Below, in pieces: positions 6,151 through 11,719 of a stretch of 11,719 nt of DNA. The DNA lies in assembly GCA_030746455.1 (NCBI GenBank), contig JASLMQ010000111.1, forward strand, positions 1-11,719, in the 5' to 3' direction. Source of the DNA: Candidatus Latescibacterota bacterium (lineage in GTDB: Bacteria; Latescibacterota; UBA2968; GCA-2709665). Position numbers and translations under genes: made by a program. The stretch's first letter is position 1, and the number at the start of each line of letters is the position of its first letter. The notes under the pieces were generated by a model. That model was not told where the DNA came from. It searched no databases and was given only the letters and a program-made list of their open reading frames with translations.

Positions 6151-6936
6151 TCATCCCTTCGATCCCTTCCCCTGGCCGATCCCCAGCATCTCTGCGGCGT
6201 TTCGCCACGCGATACGCTCCTTCACGGACTTCGGGGCATCAAGGACTTCGAGTTTCAGGAACTGAGGCTTTGCCACCTTGAACGGCATCCCCGTGCCGAA
6301 CGCCAGATGCTTCGGCCCGACCTTCTCCAGAACCGCCTGGATCGACAGTTGGAGCACGGCGGTCAGTCGAGAGATCCCGACCAGGAATCGCGACCCCTTG
6401 GGCGTGGCCTTACCCGTGACCCCCACGCTGTTCAGGAACATCCAGCGCGCCCTCGGACGAAGGGTCACTGCCTTCTCCATCTCGGCTGCGGCCAGATCTT
6501 CCGCAAGATCGAAGCGGTGCCGCTGGCGTCTGTCCACGACCCGCATGGGCACCTGGATCGTGCAACCCAGCTTGGTCGCCGCATCGACGACATCGAGGCC
6601 GGACGCGTCAGTAAGTTCGTAGCCGTGGTACTGGGGGTACAGTCGGATGCCCGATAGACCGAGGTCCTCTGCACAGCGTCTCAGGTCCTCCTCCCATCCG
6701 GGGTAGGTCGGGTTCAACGTCGCAAAGGGGATCAACCGGTCCAGGTGGCGCCGCGTCTCACGAGCAAGCTCCTCGTTCGAGGCGTGCGCATCCTTGTAGA
6801 AGATTCCGTGAATCGACGACACTACGGCCTTGTCGATAGCGTTCCGGTCCATCTGGCGGAGGAGTCCCGATACCGTGTTGTTTCTGAGCTGGCGGAAGGG
6901 CCAGTGCCCCACATAGGCATTCACATCGATGATCAC
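6151..6936 (-). CDS. Divergent amidohydrolase-family (Amidohydro_2) TIM-barrel protein
   Basis: A 261-residue protein with the fold pattern of Amidohydro_2: MIIDVNAYVGHWPFRQL at the first strand, SGIRLYPQYHGYEL (about 125-138) and a terminal LEVLDAPKSVKERIAWRNAAEMLGI matching the family's end helix. The usual metal ligands are missing: the HxH after strand 1 is NAY, and the late Asp (GTD in relatives) is Gly in AFGTGMPF. Members of the IDxNxxxGxWPFR subgroup occur in Planctomycetes and candidate phyla and have no known reaction that I can name. It may be a metal-free lyase/decarboxylase relative or a non-catalytic protein. The GTG at 6936 has AAGGAG 6 nt upstream and lies 18 nt after the msrP stop, so the two are co-transcribed. 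Substrate unknown. Confidence 0.82.
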   Translation of the reverse strand: MIIDVNAYVGHWPFRQLRNNTVSGLLRQMDRNAIDKAVVSSIHGIFYKDAHASNEELARETRRHLDRLIPFATLNPTYPGWEEDLRRCAEDLGLSGIRLYPQYHGYELTDASGLDVVDAATKLGCTIQVPMRVVDRRQRHRFDLAEDLAAAEMEKAVTLRPRARWMFLNSVGVTGKATPKGSRFLVGISRLTAVLQLSIQAVLEKVGPKHLAFGTGMPFKVAKPQFLKLEVLDAPKSVKERIAWRNAAEMLGIGQGKGSKG

Positions 6937-6954
6937 CTCGGTCTCCTTCCTCGA

Positions 6955-7959
6955 TCATCCTGTCGACTGGTACAGTTGTGCAACGTATTTCTCGTATCCG
7001 TTGTAGCTAAGCGTCGGCACACGCTCGTTAGAACCCAGGACCCGCTCCGTGGCCTGGGACCAGCGCGGGCGAGGGGTCTGCGGGTCCACATTCGCGAAGA
7101 ACCCGTACTCCGAGGGGACGAGGGTGTTCCAGAACGTCGCAGGTTGCTCGCGCGTGAATTCGATCATCACAATGGATTTGATGCACTTGAACCCGTACTT
7201 CCACGGCACCACAAGCCTTACAGGTGGGCCATGCTGAGCCGGGAAGGGTTGTCCGTAGATGCCGGTGCCCAGAAGCGTCAACTCGTTGGTCGCTTCCGCC
7301 ATGGTCAGCCCTTCCACGTAGGGCCACGGCCACTGGGGATTGCTGAACTGACCGGGTGCTTGATCGGGTCTGAGAAACGTCGTCATCTTCACAAAACGTG
7401 CGGTCGACAACGGCTTCACCTCGTCGATCAGCGCCTTCATAGGGAACCCGGTCCACGGGACGGCCATGGACCAGGCCTCCACGCACCGATGCCGGTACAA
7501 CCGCTCTTCCAACGGCATCCGTCCAACGAGGTCGTCGAAGTCGTAGGTCTTGGGCTTCTCCACTTCCCCCGCGACCTGCACGGCCCACGGATACCACTGA
7601 AATTTGTCGATGAACTTGTGCACTTCCTTGGTCGTGGTGAACTCGTAGAAGTTGTTGTACGTCGCCGCCGCTTCTTCCTCCGTCAGCGGCCTGTCGAGCG
7701 TGTTGAATTCGGGGTTGACCGTGGCCGGGTATAGCGGACGGGGCGGCTGTGGAGGGGGCGTAACGGATCCACCTCCATTGGTCCCGGTGTCTCCCGTATC
7801 CTCGAATGGCTCGAACACCCTCTCGTGTCCGCAGCCCGAAAGCAGTGCCGCCGCGCTCAACGTGCGGATTCCGGCGGCCTTCAGGAACTGACGCCGGTTC
7901 AGGTACACGCTCTCCGGGGTTGCCTCTCGTTCAGGAATCATCCAGTCTCGGCTTGGCAC
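6955..7959 (-). CDS. msrP: Protein-methionine-sulfoxide reductase catalytic subunit MsrP (Tat-exported, likely lipoprotein)
   Basis: Molybdopterin enzyme that reduces methionine sulfoxide in envelope proteins. It has 334 residues, the same as E. coli MsrP, and runs colinear with it: YNNFYEF (101-107), MPLEERLYRHRCVEAWSM (148-165) with the Mo-ligating Cys at C159, VRLVVPWKYGFKCIKSIV, then EYGFFANVDP and RWSQATER. The N-terminus has a twin-arginine motif NRRQFLKAAG (21-30) and a hydrophobic stretch ending LLSGC (39-43), a lipobox. A Pro/Gly/Thr linker (about 53-78) follows, as in tethered lipoproteins. E. coli MsrP has no lipobox. The usual heme membrane partner MsrQ is not in the window. The GTG at 7959 has AGGAGG 4 nt upstream; an ATG at 7941 would keep the signal but has no ribosome site. 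It follows the outer-membrane protein gene by 93 nt. Confidence 0.95.
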   Translation of the reverse strand: MPSRDWMIPEREATPESVYLNRRQFLKAAGIRTLSAAALLSGCGHERVFEPFEDTGDTGTNGGGSVTPPPQPPRPLYPATVNPEFNTLDRPLTEEEAAATYNNFYEFTTTKEVHKFIDKFQWYPWAVQVAGEVEKPKTYDFDDLVGRMPLEERLYRHRCVEAWSMAVPWTGFPMKALIDEVKPLSTARFVKMTTFLRPDQAPGQFSNPQWPWPYVEGLTMAEATNELTLLGTGIYGQPFPAQHGPPVRLVVPWKYGFKCIKSIVMIEFTREQPATFWNTLVPSEYGFFANVDPQTPRPRWSQATERVLGSNERVPTLSYNGYEKYVAQLYQSTG

Positions 7960-8052
7960 ACGGCCTCCTGATCCGGCTTGGTTGCTTGCAGCCCCGGCTC
8001 GAACTGCAGATCCCCTCTTCTGTTCGTGGTCATTGGGCCCGCCTCGTTCTCC

Positions 8053-8892
8053 TCACCGCTTCAGCGCGACCCCCAGCAGATAGGTGTTCCCCGCACTCGT
8101 GTTGCATCCCCACGCCACGTGGATGACTTCCGCGCTGAGCTCGAGCCAATCCCTGACCCGGAAAATGAAGCCCGGCGAGAGCTTGAGCACGCTCTGATCC
8201 CCCACCAGGCCGACCTCACCTGTGGGGGCACACTCCCCGAGCGTCTGGATTCCGGAGACGAACCCCTTCACCAGGAGCCGTCCGGCGGTGACTCCCGCCT
8301 CGAGCCCGTAGATGATTTCGTTGCCAAAGCCGCCCGCTCGAGCCCGAAAGCCTGCCTCACCCGTCACATACCCGGGGAAGGGATAGAGCGACCGGCCCAC
8401 CAGGATCCTCACATCGCCATCCACCTTCCGGCTGCTTAGCGGCACCCGTGACTGGGGATCATCGGCGTACCACATCGGCACCTTCCCGCCGACTGCCACA
8501 GAGACCACGGCGGGCTCAGATACAATTCGCCACCGGAGGCGCAGCTCCAGGTCCCCGAACCCGGTGCGCCTCTCCAGCGCACGCCCGTTTGCGAAGGTCC
8601 GGACGTCCTTGAGCCGTTTGTAAGGCATCGACCCGACCAGGGTCAAATGGTCAGTGAACCCGTATTCGACGTATGCCGACAGGTTGACGTCACGGAGCTC
8701 ACCCATTCCCGCCTTCGGCACACGATTCCCGTCCGAGTCGATGGCGGAGCCGGAGTTGAGATAGGCCGCGGCGATCTTCACGTAGGATCCGCCCGCCTTC
8801 TGGGTCCACGCCCCAGCATACGCACAGCCTTCATATGCCCATAGGCCGAAGGTGGCCATCAGGCACACAACCGCGTTCCTGGCCATTCTCAT
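8053..8892 (-). CDS. Predicted outer-membrane beta-barrel protein
   Basis: A 279-residue protein of unknown function. Residues 1-26 form a Sec signal peptide (MRMARNAVVCLMATFGLWAY, cleavage after AYA). The mature part starts GAWTQKAGGSYVKI and consists of alternating amphipathic strands separated by short turns (VNLSAYVEYGFTDHLTLVGS, FGDLELRLRWRIV, WLELSAEVIHVAWG), ending in a strand (YLLGVALKR), as in outer-membrane barrels. The AWTQxxGxxYxK opening resembles uncharacterised Gram-negative outer-membrane/transporter proteins, but I cannot name a family. The start is the ATG at 8892, placed just before the signal peptide with AGGGGG 3 nt upstream; the ATG at 8886 is equally possible with better spacing. 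The same frame stays open far upstream, but that part overlaps the amidohydrolase gene and is not coding. It lies between amidohydrolase and msrP; transport of their substrates is possible but unproven. Confidence 0.8.
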   Translation of the reverse strand: MRMARNAVVCLMATFGLWAYEGCAYAGAWTQKAGGSYVKIAAAYLNSGSAIDSDGNRVPKAGMGELRDVNLSAYVEYGFTDHLTLVGSMPYKRLKDVRTFANGRALERRTGFGDLELRLRWRIVSEPAVVSVAVGGKVPMWYADDPQSRVPLSSRKVDGDVRILVGRSLYPFPGYVTGEAGFRARAGGFGNEIIYGLEAGVTAGRLLVKGFVSGIQTLGECAPTGEVGLVGDQSVLKLSPGFIFRVRDWLELSAEVIHVAWGCNTSAGNTYLLGVALKR

Positions 8893-8948
8893 GATCCCCC
8901 TCTTCCCCCTCCGTGTCCTTCGTGGTACGCGCTTCTCACAGATCGGGG

Positions 8949-9710
8949 TCAAGTCCTCGCGTCGAGGATTCTCGCCATGTTCCGCCAGTAGATCTTCTCC
9001 TGCTGGGCCTGGGTAAGCCTGGCGCCCAGTATCTTTCCCACCCCACCCTCCATCGTCATATCCGTCCCGAACAGCAGCCTGTCTGCCCCGAGCTCGCGCG
9101 CGGCCATCTCCACCATTCCCTCGTCGATCACACTCCCGCTCGTGTCCAGATACACGCTGGGTGCCCTTCTCAGCTGCTTGATGGCCCACTCCCAGTCTCC
9201 TCCACCCCCGATGTGCCCCTCGATCAGCATCGCCTCCGGGTAGGCTCTGGCGGCCTCCACGAGGTCGCCCGCATGCGACACGTTCGGCTGATCCACCCAT
9301 CGGTCAGGCGTCGTGGGGTATCCGGCGTGCTCTAGGATCGGAATCCCTGCGTCAATCGACTTCTCGATGGTCGGCCGCACCGCTGGATCCCAGATCTTGT
9401 ACTGATTGTAGAGCTTGACCCCCATCATCCCTTCCTCCAGGCAGCGGTCGATCTCATCGGTCGCCTCCCGGTAGCCGGGGACCACGAAGCAGTATCCCAG
9501 AATCCTTTCAGGATAGCGGCGCATCGCCTGTATCACGCCGTCGTTGCACGAACGCACCTCCGCCATAGTCGGCATCCCGCGCGTCACCGGGATCGACACG
9601 CACAGCTGATCGATCCCCAACCGATCTGCAGCGTCTATGATCAGGTCGTTTGACTTCCAACCCCACTTCCTCGTACCGCCGTTCACGTGCATGTGGCAGT
9701 CGATCTTCAT
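8949..9710 (-). CDS. Amidohydrolase family protein (Amidohydro_2, metal-dependent TIM barrel)
   Basis: A 253-residue hydrolase/decarboxylase-type TIM barrel of the amidohydrolase superfamily. The N-terminal MKIDCHMHVNG carries the HxH metal site. Further visible elements are MMGVKLYNQYKIWDPA, PILEHAGYP with the next His, LIEGHIGGGGDWEWAI with another His, and LLFGTDMTMEGG with the catalytic Asp. The end helix QQEKIYWRNMARIL is typical of Amidohydro_2. Unlike the gene at 6151-6936 it keeps all expected metal ligands. The ATG at 9710 is chosen because GGAAGG lies 7 nt upstream; a GTG at 9731 would overlap the oxidoreductase stop but has a poor ribosome site. Pairing with a Gfo/Idh oxidoreductase suggests catabolism of a sugar acid, lactone or aromatic compound; the substrate cannot be read from the sequence. 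Confidence 0.88.
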   Translation of the reverse strand: MKIDCHMHVNGGTRKWGWKSNDLIIDAADRLGIDQLCVSIPVTRGMPTMAEVRSCNDGVIQAMRRYPERILGYCFVVPGYREATDEIDRCLEEGMMGVKLYNQYKIWDPAVRPTIEKSIDAGIPILEHAGYPTTPDRWVDQPNVSHAGDLVEAARAYPEAMLIEGHIGGGGDWEWAIKQLRRAPSVYLDTSGSVIDEGMVEMAARELGADRLLFGTDMTMEGGVGKILGARLTQAQQEKIYWRNMARILDART

Positions 9711-9727
9711 CTCTTGGCCTTCCTCGC

Positions 9728-10738
9728 TCACCGCTTCCGGGTTCTAGTCGACTTCACCTTGACCGGACGACCGCCCTTCTCGGCCGAGGCCCACGCGGCT
9801 TCGCTCAGTTGGATCACACGGAGTCCGCACTCCGCGGGCACCTGCACCTCGTCTCGGCCCAGAATGGCGTCGATGAAGTTCTCGTCCGGACTGTTGAAGC
9901 GCGAGGGGAGGTCGTCTATCTCCACCGGATCCCTGCCGCCATACTTGCACGTCAGCTGCCCGTTCCGTGAGTAGATCACGCCCTTCGATCCCCAGATCGT
10001 GATGTCCTCCCACATCCCCGGGCCCACCGAGTTGCCCACCACCGACAGGTTCCCAAGTGCGCCGTTGGTGAAGCGGATCGACAGAGCGGAGTTGATGTCG
10101 ACTTCGCCGTCGAAGTATTCCATGTACGCCGACACCTCGGCGGGAACGAGATCCGTCATCCACAGCACGATGTCCAGCAGGTGGCTGCCCGAGTCGTTCA
10201 GCTGACCGCCCCCGGAAAGCGAGTGCACCTGCCGCCACTTCCCCTGCTGGCTTCGGTACCAGTTCTGATCCTGCATCGCCGTGATGAACTGCACCTCTCC
10301 GATCTCGCCACTGCCGATCTGGTTCCGCATGAACCGGAAACTGGGCGCGAAATGCCGTTGGTAGGAGACCATGAAGACCACACCGGCCGCCTTCGCCCGA
10401 TCCATCACCTCGAGGGCGTGTTCCACCGTGCACACCATAGGCTTTTCGGTCAGAACGTGTAGCCCCTGATCGAAGCAGGCAATGATCTGCTCGAAATGCC
10501 CCGTGTGGGGGGTCGAGATCTCGGTTGCGTCCATCTCGACCGACGCCAGCATCTCCTTGTAGTCAGAGAATCTCGGGATGGCCTCCGCCTCCGGGATCCG
10601 CTCGAAGAGACGCTTGAAGCTCTCCTCGCTGGTATCCGTAAGCCCCACCACCTCCACCTCGGGTATCTCCATGATCCGACGAAGGTGCCCGCTGGCATTA
10701 CCCCCACACCCGATCATTCCGATGCGAATCTTCTCCAT
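9728..10738 (-). CDS. Gfo/Idh/MocA family NAD(P)-dependent oxidoreductase
   Basis: A 336-residue sugar/inositol-type dehydrogenase. The N-terminal Rossmann fold opens with IRIGMIGCGGNASGH (4-18), followed by VVGLTD at the end of strand 2. TEKPM (97-101) supplies the family's conserved EKP Lys. QLNDSGSHLLDI (179-190) gives the catalytic Asp/His pair (D182, H186). The C-terminal substrate domain includes IWGSKGVIY. The tail is strongly basic (KVKSTRTRKR). The ATG at 10738 has AAGGAG 7 nt upstream, and a sigma70-like promoter lies about 90 nt before it; the frame is open further up but that part covers the promoter. It is the first gene of the five-gene unit, followed closely by the amidohydrolase. 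The substrate is unknown. Confidence 0.93.
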   Translation of the reverse strand: MEKIRIGMIGCGGNASGHLRRIMEIPEVEVVGLTDTSEESFKRLFERIPEAEAIPRFSDYKEMLASVEMDATEISTPHTGHFEQIIACFDQGLHVLTEKPMVCTVEHALEVMDRAKAAGVVFMVSYQRHFAPSFRFMRNQIGSGEIGEVQFITAMQDQNWYRSQQGKWRQVHSLSGGGQLNDSGSHLLDIVLWMTDLVPAEVSAYMEYFDGEVDINSALSIRFTNGALGNLSVVGNSVGPGMWEDITIWGSKGVIYSRNGQLTCKYGGRDPVEIDDLPSRFNSPDENFIDAILGRDEVQVPAECGLRVIQLSEAAWASAEKGGRPVKVKSTRTRKR

Positions 10739-10825
10739 CCCTCCGCTCCTTTCCTCTCGACCCGGTCTCGCCGCACACATTCGAATTCGCGTTCGATCGT
10801 ACTCAATCACCCACAATGCGTCCCG

Positions 10826-10855
10826 AATATACCCACCTTCACCGGGCCGAGTCAA
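10826..10855 (-). promoter_or_regulatory. Sigma70-like promoter for the oxidoreductase-msrP unit
   Basis: Minus strand: TTGACT (-35, 10855-10850), 18-nt spacer, TATATT (-10, 10831-10826). It sits between the upstream gene's terminator and the oxidoreductase start, so position and sequence agree. The spacer ends GGTGGG, as in the promoter at 6084-6112. The leader would be about 80 nt. Confidence 0.7.
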
Positions 10856-10885
10856 CCCGATTGTCCCACACCAAGACCCGGAACA

Positions 10886-10918
10886 AGAGAAAGGCCGCCG
10901 GACGAACGTCCGGCGGCC
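10886..10918 (-). terminator. Intrinsic terminator of the secreted-protein gene
   Basis: A perfect 11-bp stem, GGCCGCCGGAC with GTCCGGCGGCC (arms 10893-10903 and 10908-10918) and a 4-nt loop, followed on the minus strand by the pyrimidine-rich TTTCTCTT. It begins 29 nt after the upstream stop codon. The plus-strand side has no T-run, so it serves the minus-strand gene only. Confidence 0.85.
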
Positions 10919-10947
10919 TCGTGAAGCAAAACTGCTGGGACTGGAGA

Positions 10948-11719
10948 CTACTTCAGCAGCAGCATCTTCTGCGACGTCGAGAAGGATCCTGCCTCGACCT
11001 GCGCAATGTAAACACCGCTACCCACGCTCCTGCCCTGGTTGTCCCTCGCATCCCACTGCACCTGGTAGCGACCCGCAGCGGTCTGAGCGTTCACCAGTCG
11101 ACGCACCTCCTGTCCAAGCGCGTCGTAGATGACGATCGAGACCATCTGGGCCTCAGGCAGGTCGTAGGAAATCGTCGTGCTCGGGTTGAACGGATTCGGG
11201 TACGCGTTGACCCCGAACTCCGTCGGGAGTGGCAGCGTCCGCGCGCCCAGAATCACCTCGATCTCGTTCGACCGGTGGATCGCACCGTCGAGATCGATCT
11301 GCTCCAGCACGTAGAACACGACCTCGGACGCCGGCAGCTCCTTGTCGACGAAGCTGTAGTTCAGCAGCGCGTCCGTGGTGCCGGCTCCGGGAAGGAGCCC
11401 GCTCACGACTTCATAGTTCTCGCCGTCGACGCTGCGGAGCATCCGCCAGCCGGCGTTGTTCGTCTGCGAAGCAGTGGTCCAGACCAGCATCACGCCGTCC
11501 TCGACCAGCTCGCCGGCGAAGGAAGCCAGCTCGACGGGGTTCTCGCGCGAGAATCCGACGACGATCGTGTTGGTGGTGTCGGCTCCGGCGACTGCATAAA
11601 TCGTCGCCGTTCCCGACGCGCCCTTGCCACTGGCATAGAGCGTGATAGTCGTCTCGCCGGCAGCCGTTGGGAACATGGTCTCGTCCATCATCATGCCCCC
11701 GGCGTCCAGCACGGTGATC
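10948..11719 (-). CDS. Secreted protein with C-terminal FlgD-like/T9SS-type sorting domain (5' end outside window)
   Basis: Last 257 or so residues of a larger exported protein; the frame stays open through the right edge, so the N-terminus is missing. The visible part starts with a beta-rich stretch (TTITLYASGKGASGTATIYA), then an Ig-like module (VELASFAGELVEDGVMLVWT, then WRMLRSVDGENYEVV), a common extracellular repeat next to such tails. It ends in a FlgD-type domain: NAYPNPFNPSTTISYDLP, VSIVIYDALGQEVRRL, then GRSVGSGVYI and a terminal QKMLLLK. The YPNPFNPSTTI motif is typical of surface or secreted proteins of FCB-group and candidate-phylum bacteria; the tail directs or anchors export. 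The function of the missing part is unknown. A strong terminator follows directly, so it is transcriptionally separate from the oxidoreductase unit. Confidence 0.85.
   Translation of the reverse strand, partial: ITVLDAGGMMMDETMFPTAAGETTITLYASGKGASGTATIYAVAGADTTNTIVVGFSRENPVELASFAGELVEDGVMLVWTTASQTNNAGWRMLRSVDGENYEVVSGLLPGAGTTDALLNYSFVDKELPASEVVFYVLEQIDLDGAIHRSNEIEVILGARTLPLPTEFGVNAYPNPFNPSTTISYDLPEAQMVSIVIYDALGQEVRRLVNAQTAAGRYQVQWDARDNQGRSVGSGVYIAQVEAGSFSTSQKMLLLK

Noticed and set aside
8925..8954. TTGACC near the amidohydrolase stop as a promoter for the outer-membrane protein gene
   Set aside because: No acceptable -10 hexamer at 16-19 nt spacing.
8893..9300. N-terminal extension of the outer-membrane protein frame
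   Set aside because: It overlaps the conserved amidohydrolase gene in another frame, and the signal peptide begins exactly at the ATG at 8892.

Overview
This window carries genes on the minus strand only, so transcription runs from right to left. It is GC-rich and comes from a bacterium that makes a Gram-negative type envelope. The evidence is a FlgD/Por-type C-terminal secretion domain, a signal-peptide-bearing beta-rich protein that looks like an outer-membrane protein, and a Tat-exported MsrP. The core of the window is a bacterial 20S proteasome operon whose tag is UBact, the Pup-like modifier of Gram-negative and candidate-phylum bacteria, rather than actinobacterial Pup. Together with Gfo/Idh oxidoreductase and Amidohydro_2 genes, this fits an uncultured FCB-like lineage of the Latescibacterota/Handelsmanbacteria kind. 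That placement is inference, not proof.

Right part (about 11719 to 5990). The 3' end of a large secreted protein with a FlgD-like tail ends at a strong hairpin terminator. A sigma70-like promoter (10826-10855) then starts a run of five genes: Gfo/Idh/MocA oxidoreductase, metal-dependent amidohydrolase, predicted outer-membrane protein, the molybdopterin subunit of periplasmic methionine sulfoxide reductase (MsrP), and a divergent amidohydrolase lacking the usual metal ligands. Next comes a second sigma70-like promoter (6084-6112) and a small charged protein of unknown function, followed by an intrinsic terminator (5591-5626).

Left part (5538 to 1). The proteasome operon reads: ARC/Mpa-type AAA+ ATPase, Dop, UBact (62 residues, ending Arg-Thr-Gly-Glu), PrcB, PrcA, PafA (cut by the window edge). 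PafA ligates the C-terminal Glu of UBact to substrate lysines, Dop removes the tag, ARC recognises and unfolds tagged proteins, and the PrcA/PrcB core degrades them. UBact, prcB and prcA are packed with a 3-nt gap or overlapping stop/start codons, which implies translational coupling. Two genes are easily missed: UBact, because of its size, and PafA, because it runs off the left edge.

Points of most interest: UBact is encoded with Glu already at its C-terminus; the ATPase ends without the penultimate tyrosine used for docking on the 20S core; the ATPase mRNA leader has a perfect 8-bp hairpin whose loop can pair with the Shine-Dalgarno sequence; a terminator lies directly upstream of the proteasome operon; and MsrP looks like a Tat-exported lipoprotein. 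No stretch over 300 bases lacks a gene. I see no tRNA, rRNA, CRISPR array, insertion sequence or attachment site.
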